In this document: piece after piece, positions 1 to 5,325 of the stretch
How the letters are laid out: each line of letters begins with the position of its first letter
Position numbering within the stretch: the stretch's first letter is position 1
Position numbers and translations under genes: made by a program
Notes under the pieces: model-generated
What the model saw: only the letters and a program-made list of their open reading frames with translations
The model's database searches: none
Told to the model about the DNA's origin: nothing
From: Acidobacteriota bacterium
GTDB taxonomy: Bacteria; Acidobacteriota; Thermoanaerobaculia; Gp7-AA8
DNA: 5,325 nucleotides
Direction of reading: 5' to 3'
Assembly (NCBI GenBank): GCA_003222375.1
Contig: QHVX01000344.1
Span: 1 to 5,325 of the forward strand

Positions 1-3000
1 TGATGCGCGGTCATGCCGTCGGCCGTCTGCCGATTCCAGGGATCCGGACCTTCCCATTGATCTCCTGAAGACGGAACGGCTCCCGTATCGGCGGGAGTAT
101 CCATCAGCCATACATCGCCTGCCGGCGCCGAGGCACACGGTCCGCTCTGCACGGGAAGGGCTTCCGTGACGATGGTGTAGTTCTGAGGGGGAAGGGTGAG
201 CGTCGAGGCGGTAACGCGGATTGTCCACGTGCCGGCTGCGGCGTTGTCAACCACAACCTGTTCGACGGTGTTGCGACGATCGCGTGCCGAAGCCGGGATC
301 AGAGCGGCCGCCGGCGTGATCGTGCGCGACGCGACGGCGAAGGGATTGGCGCCATTCGTCTCCCACGGGGTGTACTTCGTTCCGTCCGGAGCGATCAGCA
401 CCAGATCCAGATCGTTCTGCAGAATTCCGGTGGCGGGTGACGGTGCCGCATTCGCCGTAAATGGCGGGTCATCCCAGACCAGTGTCACTTTGAAACCGTT
501 GACCGCCCCGATCGTCACCGTGATATCCGTATCGCCGACTGCCGCTGCGCTGCCTTGACGATGATGCGGAACCAGCTCCACTGCTTCCTTCACTCGCGCG
601 CGCCCGAAGCCGAACGCGAAGTCCGGCCCGGCGTAGGTCGTGCCGACCGCCGGAATGTTCGTTAGATCCTCGGCTGCGTGAAGGAGAAGGCCGCGCAAGG
701 TGGACGGACTTCCGCCGGCGGGAAGGCACGCCGTGCGGTACCACTCCTCGATCAGAGCGGTGCTCGCCGCCGCGGCGGGCGTGGACATGGATGTTCCGCA
801 GATCACGGCGTACAGATTCGCCGGGAACGTCGATTTGATTCCGCCGTCGCCGCCGTTCTGACATCCCGGAGCGGCAATATCGGGTTTGATGCGTCCGTCA
901 TCGGTCGGCCCGCGGCTGCTGCTGACCTGCAACGCCGCGGCATCGGACGAGACATTTGCCACTTCCACGGTGTCCTTGGCGCTGTTGGGAACGCGGACGT
1001 TCCCCCACAGATTGAATCGGCGGATGTTCCGTCCGACATCCAGATCGGCGGCGGCGACGATGGAACCGGCGGCGAACGCTCCCACCGGAGTAATTCGCGT
1101 GTCGCCCGTGCTGACTGTGCGCGACGAGTCCGCGTCGATGTAGATTCCCTCGCCGTTGTCAAAGGTGAGATTGCCGCTGAAGTTCAGACTCACCGTGTCA
1201 TCGTGCAGCTCATTCATGTTGAAGTTCACCAGCGCCGTTCCGGCATCTGCATCCGCCGCGGCAACGAAGCTGTTTGCGGCAAAGGCGCCGACCGGAGTTT
1301 TCCGCTGATCGCCCGCGGACACGACGCCGTTATCATCGAAATCGCGGTAAATGCCTTCGCCGTTGTCGTATTGCGCGTTCACAGCGACGCTTTCCGAATG
1401 CCGCTCGGGATAGCCGCGGTTGCCGGAAGAGCCGAACACCAGGAGCTGCCGCGCCAGGCCGCTCAGCGTTCCGTCGCTCCTGCGGCCGCTGATCACGGCG
1501 TCGTAATACTGCGTTCCGATGTCGTAGCAAGTCGATGGCGGAAAGATCTGATGACAGTGCGTCGTTCCCCACGAGTTGCTCGAAATCGCAGCGCCGGCTG
1601 TCGCGGCATCTCCGTATTCGTCCGTCCCCGCGGGAATTCCGGCTGCGGTGGGATTGCCGGAGTAGGATCGGAGCGTCGCTCCCGGCGCCACCCCTTTCCA
1701 CTGATTGGCCGTGCCGCCGTTGGCAGCGCTCTGCGTGCCGGCACCGATGAGCGTGCCGGCAACGTGTGTCGCGTGATAGTGCGGATTGAAGTTAAACGTG
1801 CGAAGAACAACGCCGATGTCAGCATCGGCGGCCGCGACAACGCTTCCGGCGGCGAAAGCACCGACCGGTGTGCGGCGGACGTCGCCGATGCTAACGTTGA
1901 ACGAGCTATCGACGTCCGCGTAGACCGCTTCTCCGGCGGTGTACATGAAGTCGGCGGTAACGGTGTCGGCGAATCGCTCGTTCCCGGCAAAGGCAACCAA
2001 AGCGGTTGCTACGTCCGCATCCGCCGCGGCCACGGTCGAGCCGGCGGCAAACGCGCCGACCGCTGTCAGACGAACATCGTTCGCACTGACGGTACTGGAG
2101 TCGTCCATGTCGACGTAGACGCCCTCGCCGTTGTCGTATTGAAGATTCGCCGTCACCGACTCGTTATGAACGGTGCTTCGTTCAAATGTTGGGATGGGGG
2201 GATCTGCGATTGTGATGCGGGCGCTGAAGTCGTTATGGCCGGTGCTCGCGTGCGTGTCCTCCCATTGCGCAAGGATCACTCCGCCGCCGGTCAGGTTGAA
2301 CAGCGCTGGCGGCTGGACCGCATCGGCGTTGACGCCGGTGGCGCTGCGGATCCCATCGTTATCATCCTCGAGCGGCTGCGGAATCTCCTCGACCCACTTC
2401 ACCGGATCCGATGCCAGCAGCCTGGCGATGGCAGTCTCTTTCACGATCACGCGCCAGCCGTTCAGCGGCACGATGCGAGTCAGCAGGGTCGCGCCGACCG
2501 ACCGCAGGATGCGTTGCTGCTCGACCATGAGAACATCGCCGAAGAACAGGACGATGACTTCTGCCGAAGCGTCGGGGCGACGCGCGTGAGCGGGAACTCC
2601 GCCTTTGAGTGAAGGGGCCAGTTTATCGCCGGTCTCGATGATTCCGATCCATCGGAGCTTCGCCGGCAGATTCAGAAGACGCTGCGGCAGTTCCGGCCGC
2701 GGAGGCATCGATGCGAAGAAGGCGCGCTCGGGGATCGGATCCAGAAGCTCGAGTTTTTCACGCTTCAGCACTTCGCGATCGGCGAGCGTCGGAACTTCCT
2801 CGAATTGCAAGAGAACGTGAGCCCGTTCCTGCCGGATTCGGCGGAGGTACTGGCCCACTTCCGGACCGCTGCCGCGCCGGGGCGTGAACGTGCGCGCCTT
2901 CAGGCGAACCGGCATCCGAAATCGATCCGGTTCCGGTTGATCCGCGGCAAGGGAACCGGTGAAAAGGGCGCAGAGCGCGGCGAGGGCAGGGATAGCGTTC

Positions 3001-3011
3001 CGTGTGAACAT
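1..3011 (-). CDS. Secreted S8 (subtilisin/KP-43-like) serine protease with four inserted EF-hand-like modules; 3' end outside window
   Basis: Reading from the ATG at 3011 gives 1003 uninterrupted codons with no stop before the left edge. Seen, in order: signal peptide (residues 1 to about 22, MFTRN then a hydrophobic run ending SLA); two propeptide-like units (about 65-135 and 150-213); the catalytic domain with Asp252 (WEDTH), His413 (HATHVAGT), NSWG at 479-482, oxyanion Asn531 (SSGNRG), SSRGPTDDGRIKPD at 698-711 and Ser741 (GTSMSTP); a jelly-roll domain (about 826-948, with VTLVWDDPP and NDLDL); and the start of another domain (DVWLMDTPADTG then WEGPDPW). Cys486/495 and Cys717/738 could form disulfides. 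The closest family I recognise is the KP-43-type subtilases, which share the C-terminal barrel. The family hydrolyses proteins outside the cytoplasm; the substrate here is unknown. The start is set by a strong ribosome site and the signal peptide; the ATG at 3030 is in another frame. Four repeat modules interrupt the catalytic domain. Confidence 0.95.
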   Translation of the reverse strand, partial: MFTRNAIPALAALCALFTGSLAADQPEPDRFRMPVRLKARTFTPRRGSGPEVGQYLRRIRQERAHVLLQFEEVPTLADREVLKREKLELLDPIPERAFFASMPPRPELPQRLLNLPAKLRWIGIIETGDKLAPSLKGGVPAHARRPDASAEVIVLFFGDVLMVEQQRILRSVGATLLTRIVPLNGWRVIVKETAIARLLASDPVKWVEEIPQPLEDDNDGIRSATGVNADAVQPPALFNLTGGGVILAQWEDTHASTGHNDFSARITIADPPIPTFERSTVHNESVTANLQYDNGEGVYVDMDDSSTVSANDVRLTAVGAFAAGSTVAAADADVATALVAFAGNERFADTVTADFMYTAGEAVYADVDSSFNVSIGDVRRTPVGAFAAGSVVAAADADIGVVLRTFNFNPHYHATHVAGTLIGAGTQSAANGGTANQWKGVAPGATLRSYSGNPTAAGIPAGTDEYGDAATAGAAISSNSWGTTHCHQIFPPSTCYDIGTQYYDAVISGRRSDGTLSGLARQLLVFGSSGNRGYPERHSESVAVNAQYDNGEGIYRDFDDNGVVSAGDQRKTPVGAFAANSFVAAADADAGTALVNFNMNELHDDTVSLNFSGNLTFDNGEGIYIDADSSRTVSTGDTRITPVGAFAAGSIVAAADLDVGRNIRRFNLWGNVRVPNSAKDTVEVANVSSDAAALQVSSSRGPTDDGRIKPDIAAPGCQNGGDGGIKSTFPANLYAVICGTSMSTPAAAASTALIEEWYRTACLPAGGSPSTLRGLLLHAAEDLTNIPAVGTTYAGPDFAFGFGRARVKEAVELVPHHRQGSAAAVGDTDITVTIGAVNGFKVTLVWDDPPFTANAAPSPATGILQNDLDLVLIAPDGTKYTPWETNGANPFAVASRTITPAAALIPASARDRRNTVEQVVVDNAAAGTWTIRVTASTLTLPPQNYTIVTEALPVQSGPCASAPAGDVWLMDTPADTGAVPSSGDQWEGPDPWNRQTADGMTAH
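1014..1214 (-). repeat. EF-hand-like module 4 of the S8 protease (residues 600-666)
   Basis: Fourth module, directly after module 3 and before the strand leading into SSRGPT. It is the longest copy (67 residues), with a few extra residues (NFSGNLT) ahead of FDNGEGIY at 617-624. The loop at 626-637 has D626, D628, S630, T632, S634 and D637. TPVGAFAAGS (641-650) and VAAADLDVG (652-660) follow. After it the catalytic fold resumes with NVRVPNSAKDTVEVANV. Confidence 0.85.
1215..1397 (-). repeat. EF-hand-like module 3 of the S8 protease (residues 539-599)
   Basis: Third module, starting eight residues after oxyanion-hole Asn531. It has YDNGEGIY at 548-555 and the loop at 557-568 with D557, D559, N561, G562, S565 and D568. 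This is the only copy with the classical Gly at loop position 6. TPVGAFAANS (572-581) and VAAADADAGTALV (583-595) follow. At the protein level it matches module 1 closely, including the TALV end. Confidence 0.85.
1794..1982 (-). repeat. EF-hand-like module 2 of the S8 protease (residues 344-406)
   Basis: Second module, directly abutting module 1 and ending seven residues before catalytic His413. The loop at 366-377 carries D366, D368, S370, N372, S374 and D377. TPVGAFAAGS (381-390) and VAAADADIG (392-400) follow. The leading segment is the most diverged of the four: MYTAGEAVY at 356-364 replaces YDNGEGVY, so an upstream metal ligand (D293 in copy 1) is lost here. Confidence 0.85.
1983..2165 (-). 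repeat. EF-hand-like module 1 of the S8 protease (residues 283-343)
   Basis: First of four homologous protein modules, lying between catalytic Asp252 and His413. It contains YDNGEGVY at 292-299, then a canonical 12-residue EF-hand/dockerin-type loop at 301-312 with acidic or hydroxyl ligands D301, D303, S305, T307, S309 and D312. VGAFAAGS (318-325) and VAAADAD (327-333) follow. Calcium binding is inferred from the loop pattern and has not been shown for this module. This copy has Ala317 where the others have Pro in the TPVGAF segment. Confidence 0.85.
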
Positions 3012-3015
3012 CGGT

Positions 3016-3024
3016 TCCCCCTTC
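3016..3024 (-). promoter_or_regulatory. Shine-Dalgarno site of the S8 protease gene
   Basis: On the minus strand GAAGGGGGA ends four bases before the ATG at 3011. It is the strongest purine-rich ribosome site in the window and decides the protease start, in preference to the out-of-frame ATG at 3030. The 60-nt gap it lies in (3012-3071) shows no terminator hairpin, so read-through from the upstream sigma/anti-sigma genes is possible. I see no convincing promoter there. Confidence 0.75.
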
Positions 3025-3071
3025 ATCCAAAGTAAGTAACTACTGATGGTGTGACGGGAAGGTGGAATTCC

Positions 3072-3635
3072 CTACCCACGGAATTCGGGCCGCGCGAGCA
3101 CCATCAACAATCCTTTTTCGCGCCAAAAGCTCACGCGCACGCCGTCGATCTGCCGCTCGCCCGAACCAATTTTCGCCAGTTGCCTGATAGAACGGACCTC
3201 GTACAACGTGCACGGAACGCCGTGCTCGTCGACATAGACGATTTGTGCAGCAATCGCACCGCTCAGCGTGGTGTAGCGAGCGCCGATGACGCGCATGTGC
3301 ATCTCGGTCACCATCGCCGGCTCGACCGGCGTGAAGTCGAGACTTTTCATTTTCGTCTGAAGATCAGTGTACTTCTGCACTCGAAATTCGAGCTCCTGCT
3401 TCTGGTTGTAGCCGGCCGCTGCCTGACGCGCGAGAGTTTCTGTCAGATTTGAGCTGGACAAGGACCACAACGTCACTATGGCGATGACAATCGCTGCAGC
3501 CGCGCCGATGTAGAGGCGCGATAGCGATCGCCGTGGGGAGTCGGTCGCGATGATCTGGTTCATGCGGGCGAGCGCGTCGGCGGATGGCCGCTGCTGCGAG
3601 TAGTAGTCGCGAATCTGTTCGTCGATCTTTCTCAT
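3072..3635 (-). CDS. Putative single-pass transmembrane anti-sigma factor
   Basis: A 187-aa protein. Residues 1-40 are a short polar cytoplasmic part (MRKIDEQIRDYYSQQRPSAD); 41-59 form one clear membrane helix (LYIGAAAAIVIAIVTLWSL); about 128 residues follow outside. The outer part contains VIGARYTTLSGAIAAQIVYVD (116-136) and a TLYEVR segment, the GAR...L.G...AQ..Y pattern I associate with the outer domain of membrane anti-sigma factors. Its ATG overlaps the sigma factor stop as ATGA, implying translational coupling. Role by inference: it holds the ECF sigma factor at the membrane until an envelope signal releases it. The HxxxCxxC zinc-binding anti-sigma motif is absent; the only cysteine is Cys142, on the outer side. 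Context supports the assignment more than the sequence does. Confidence 0.75.
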   Translation of the reverse strand: MRKIDEQIRDYYSQQRPSADALARMNQIIATDSPRRSLSRLYIGAAAAIVIAIVTLWSLSSSNLTETLARQAAAGYNQKQELEFRVQKYTDLQTKMKSLDFTPVEPAMVTEMHMRVIGARYTTLSGAIAAQIVYVDEHGVPCTLYEVRSIRQLAKIGSGERQIDGVRVSFWREKGLLMVLARPEFRG

Positions 3636-4129
3636 GTCAATCCAAGCAGCTCTCGAAGTTTTTTCTTGGTCCGAAACAGGAGACTGAGAATCGTGCCCCG
3701 CGGCCGCGCGGTCAGCGTGGCGATCTCCTCAGCAGTGTAGCCTTCGACCACAGCGAGAAAGAGCGTCTCGCGTTCCGCCGGATTGAGGGTGCCGAGGGCC
3801 CGGTGCAGACGACCGTCACGAAGAACGTCAGGCGAATCCCAGTTCAAGTCGCTGATCTGCTCTTGCTCCTGCTCCAGCGCTACGAAGAGCACTCTTCGGT
3901 TGCGGCGATAGCGATCGATGAATCGGTTGCGGATCGTCGCGTAAAAATAGGCGCGGTCCCACGGCGCACCGCTCGACAACATGGCCAGACAGGCATCTTG
4001 CACAAGATCCTCAGCTTCCGCCGCATCGTGCGTCAGCGAGAACGCATAGCGATATCCGCCAATCAGAAGTGCATCGACTTCGTCCGGAAGATCGCGCGGT
4101 TGCAATCCTTCGATGGGCCGAATGGGCAT
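3632..4129 (-). CDS. ECF-type RNA polymerase sigma factor
   Basis: A 165-aa protein from the ATG at 4129 (MPIRPIEG), the usual size for extracytoplasmic-function sigma factors. Region 2 spans about 17-79, with AEAEDLVQDACLAML (37-51) matching the core-polymerase-binding helix and YFYATIRNRFIDRYRRNRR (61-79) the -10 recognition part. A linker rich in Glu and Gln (86-95) leads to region 4 (about 107-162), with LGTLNPAERETLFLAVVEGYTAEEIATL then RGTILSLLFRTKKKLRELL, the helix-turn-helix for the -35 element. It directs polymerase to a dedicated promoter set, probably including its own operon. The frame stays open up to an ATG at 4261, but those 44 extra residues have no sigma character and would overlap the divergent gene, so I chose 4129. 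No strong ribosome site precedes it. Confidence 0.9.
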   Translation of the reverse strand: MPIRPIEGLQPRDLPDEVDALLIGGYRYAFSLTHDAAEAEDLVQDACLAMLSSGAPWDRAYFYATIRNRFIDRYRRNRRVLFVALEQEQEQISDLNWDSPDVLRDGRLHRALGTLNPAERETLFLAVVEGYTAEEIATLTARPRGTILSLLFRTKKKLRELLGLT

Positions 4130-4161
4130 CTGCTGACTGGAGAACGTTCGGTCGGGCGCGC

Positions 4162-4179
4162 TGATTGCGCGTGCAATCA
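4162..4179. promoter_or_regulatory. 18-bp near-palindrome in the divergent intergenic region (candidate operator)
   Basis: TGATTGCGCGTGCAATCA: 7-bp perfect arms (TGATTGC/GCAATCA) around GCGT, and 8 of 9 pairs complementary if read without a spacer. It lies 32 bp from the sigma factor ATG and 28 bp from the lipoprotein ATG, inside the 78-bp gap 4130-4207. Its position suits a dimeric regulator acting on both divergent genes. The regulator is unknown, and no clear -35/-10 pair could be assigned in the gap. Confidence 0.4.
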
Positions 4180-4207
4180 AAGACGGCGGCCGATCGTCTC
4201 CACAGCC

Positions 4208-5101
4208 ATGAGAGGGCTCGGGATCGGCGCCGTTGCGCTGATCGTGGCATGCCAACGGCAACCTGTGGTCGAGGCACAGTCGCGATCAGGTCTTCCACAG
4301 GTGACGCAGATCGACGGCGATCAGGTGCATACGATCCTCCGGCCCGATGCGATTCAATCAATCGACTCTCCACTTTTCGTGCGCGCTTCCGAGGCCACGT
4401 TCATGCGCGACGACGAGCCGGTCGTCGGTGTCGTCTCCGGCGGCGTCGCAAAGGCCTACTCGACCTGGCATCTCGATCATCACGAGATCGTCAACGACAC
4501 GCTCGGCAACAAACCGGTTGCCGTCACATGGTGACCGCTGGCGCACACGGGCGTCGTGTACGCCCGACCGAAAGCGAGTGACACGCTGGGCGTGTCCGGA
4601 ATGCTGTGGCGCGACGCGCTGATCATGTACGACCGCGCCACACATTCCCTGTGGAGTCAGGTCAATGGCAAGGCGGTCGCGGGTCCGATGAAAGGCCGCC
4701 GCCTGCAAGAGATTCCGTCGGAGCAGACAACCTGGGACAAGTGGAAAAAGCGCCATCCCGACACGCTGGTGTTGGCGAAACCGAATCTGTCAGGATCGGT
4801 CTATGAAGATTATTTCCTCGATCCTGAACGGATCGGCGTGCGCGGCTCGACGAATCCCGATCCGCGGCTTCCTGGCAAGACACTCGTCATCGGACTCGAG
4901 CGCGACGGTCGGTTCGCGGCGATACCGCTGGTAGACGTCGAATCGAACGGTTTTCTGACCATCACGGCCTTCGGCACACCCATCGTCGTGACGACGTCAG
5001 GCGCGTATGAGCGAGGATCTCACGCGCCGATTTCCACGAAAGTGGTCTATTGGGCTGTGTGGGCGCGCTTTCATCCGAATACGCAACTCATCGTGCGATG
5101 A
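4208..5101 (+). CDS. DUF3179-family lipoprotein, probable selenoprotein with in-frame TGA (Sec109)
   Basis: Reading through one TGA at 4532-4534 gives 297 residues. Residues 1-15 form a lipoprotein signal (hydrophobic run ending IVAC, Cys15). The rest matches DUF3179 proteins: VVGVVSGGVAKAYSTWHLDHHEIVNDTLGNKPVAVTW before the TGA; LGVSGMLWRDALIMYDRATHSLWSQVNGKAVAGPMKG, then TTWDKWKKRHPDTLVL, after it. Family members usually have a CPLC motif right after VTW/VTY. Here it reads TGA-P-L-A, so the stop codon sits exactly on the first cysteine. The downstream part is in the same frame, undegraded, and lacks a convincing start of its own (only GTG at 4556, inside the domain). From memory, NCBI uses the name 'DUF3179 domain-containing (seleno)protein'. 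The reaction is unknown; Sec in a CxxC-like position suggests redox chemistry at the envelope. Alternatives are a point nonsense mutation or a sequencing error. Confidence 0.82.
4548..4566 (+). promoter_or_regulatory. Candidate bacterial SECIS hairpin downstream of the TGA codon
   Basis: A 7-bp perfect stem (CGGGCGT at 4548-4554 with ACGCCCG at 4560-4566) closes a five-base loop CGTGT whose second base is G. The loop begins 20 nt after the TGA. Bacterial SECIS elements are known to lie just downstream of the UGA inside the coding region, with a short apical loop carrying G in the first two positions at roughly this distance. They recruit SelB with Sec-tRNA. A weak 4-bp lower stem is possible (4536-4539 with 4573-4576). 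The region is GC-rich, so chance pairing cannot be excluded from the sequence alone. Confidence 0.6.
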
Positions 5102-5129
5102 CGGCGTTTCACCGAATCACATCAGAGGC

Positions 5130-5224
5130 ATCCGTCATCCTGAGCCGCGCAGACGGCGAAGGATCTCAATCGGCAGAGTCGCATTTTGAGATGCTTCGCC
5201 GCTCTGCGGCTCAGCATGACGGAT
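5130..5224. repeat. Large imperfect inverted repeat, dispersed 'GTCATCCTGAGC...GAAGGATCTC' type
   Basis: The left arm 5130-5168 pairs with the right arm 5187-5224, with a few mismatches and one bulge, around an 18-nt loop. The outer 8 bp are perfect (ATCCGTCA/TGACGGAT), and CTGAGCCGC, CGGCGAAG and ATCTCA segments recur inverted. It resembles short palindromic elements with a CATCCTGAGC...GAAGGATCTC core that I know as dispersed intergenic repeats in many bacterial genomes. It begins 28 nt after the stop of the DUF3179 gene. As RNA it would fold strongly and could end transcription or protect the 3' end, although it lacks a T-tract. Confidence 0.85.
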
Positions 5225-5262
5225 CAAGCTTTGAAAAGAAGCAATCTCCGCACCTTGCAATC

Positions 5263-5282
5263 AACGATCGAGCTCAATCGTT
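5263..5282. repeat. 20-bp near-palindrome between the inverted repeat and the right-edge gene end
   Basis: AACGAT and ATCGTT (5263-5268 and 5277-5282) flank a centre that is itself palindromic (GAGCTC), giving 9 of 10 complementary pairs. It lies immediately beyond the stop of the possible minus-strand gene at 5284, so it could be a weak hairpin at that gene's 3' end. There is no T-run on either side, and the function is unassigned. Nothing else is visible in 5225-5283. Confidence 0.35.
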
Positions 5283-5283
5283 A

Positions 5284-5325
5284 TCACAGTTTCGCACTCA
5301 GCCCAATGTCCACTGCGCGGCCGCC
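5284..5325 (-). CDS. Possible C-terminal end of a convergent gene, truncated by the window edge
   Basis: From the right edge, the minus strand reads 13 codons (GGRAVDIGLSAKL) followed by TGA. Third positions are mostly G or C, as in the neighbouring genes. A convergent gene ending here would also explain why the palindromic repeat sits in this gap. Thirteen codons are too few to assign a family, and the reading may be chance. Confidence 0.3.
   Translation of the reverse strand, partial: GGRAVDIGLSAKL

Noticed and set aside
469..864. Minus-strand ORF across the catalytic serine region
   Set aside because: It is out of phase with the ATG at 3011. The in-phase reading of the same bases gives ICGTSMSTPAAAA and continues to the window edge.
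678..2612. A 644-codon plus-strand ORF, the longest ATG-to-stop frame in the window
   Set aside because: It is antisense to the protease gene. Its translation is Arg- and Gly-rich with no recognisable domain, while the minus frame gives a catalytic triad, signal peptide and four conserved repeats. High GC and biased codon use commonly leave such antisense frames open.
2758..3030. Minus-strand ORF starting at the ATG at 3030
   Set aside because: It is shifted against the protease frame and shows no signal peptide. That ATG is part of the sequence just upstream of the strong ribosome site for the ATG at 3011.
3064..3086. Two GGAATTC copies 16 bp apart around the anti-sigma stop codon
   Set aside because: One copy lies in coding sequence (EFRG), and a 7-bp match at this spacing is easily chance.
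4130..4261. N-terminal extension of the sigma factor to the ATG at 4261
   Set aside because: The 44 added residues lack sigma-like content, exceed the usual ECF length and would overlap the start of the divergent lipoprotein gene.
4556..5101. Separate downstream gene starting with GTG at 4556
   Set aside because: There is no ribosome site. The start falls in the middle of the DUF3179 domain and is in frame with the upstream half, so read-through of the TGA explains it better.
4172..5264. TGCAATCAA occurring at 4172-4180 and again at 5256-5264
   Set aside because: A nine-base match twice in 5 kb, without the palindromic partner at the second site, is not enough to call a binding motif.

Overview
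The window is a compact, GC-rich bacterial segment, roughly 60% G+C by eye. It has lipoprotein and secretory signals, an ECF sigma/anti-sigma pair, a large secreted protease and a dispersed palindromic repeat. The style suggests a Gram-negative-type environmental bacterium. Acidobacteriota is my best guess, but no marker gene fixes the phylum.

Minus strand, positions 4129 down to 1: three co-directional genes. The first encodes an ECF sigma factor (165 aa). It overlaps by 4 nt (ATGA) a single-pass membrane protein (187 aa) that looks like its anti-sigma factor. After 60 nt follows a large secreted S8 (subtilisin, KP-43-like) protease. Its 1003 visible codons are open without interruption and run off the left edge, so its stop lies outside. 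The protease has a signal peptide, a two-unit propeptide, the triad D252/H413/S741 with oxyanion N531, a jelly-roll domain, and the start of one more domain. Its unusual feature is four copies of a ~61-67 aa EF-hand-like module. Two are inserted between the catalytic Asp and His, and two between the oxyanion Asn and the catalytic Ser.

Plus strand, positions 4208 to 5101: a lipoprotein of the DUF3179 family, diverging from the sigma factor across a 78-nt gap that holds an 18-bp near-palindrome. Its reading frame is interrupted once, by a TGA at 4532-4534. That codon sits where the family's first CPLC-motif cysteine is expected. The frame stays open and well conserved for 189 codons afterwards, and a compact hairpin of bacterial SECIS geometry follows the TGA. 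The best reading is a selenocysteine-containing DUF3179 protein, not two ORFs or a dead gene.

Right end, 5102 to 5325: no complete gene. It holds a large imperfect inverted repeat of the 'GTCATCCTGAGC...GAAGGATCTC' type, a smaller palindrome, and possibly the last 13 codons of a convergent minus-strand gene.

Working model: the sigma/anti-sigma pair probably senses an envelope condition and may control the co-oriented exoprotease. The divergent DUF3179 selenoprotein is an envelope lipoprotein of unknown reaction that may share control through the palindrome. The two points most worth attention are the in-frame TGA (selenocysteine) and the calcium-binding-type modules built into the protease catalytic domain.
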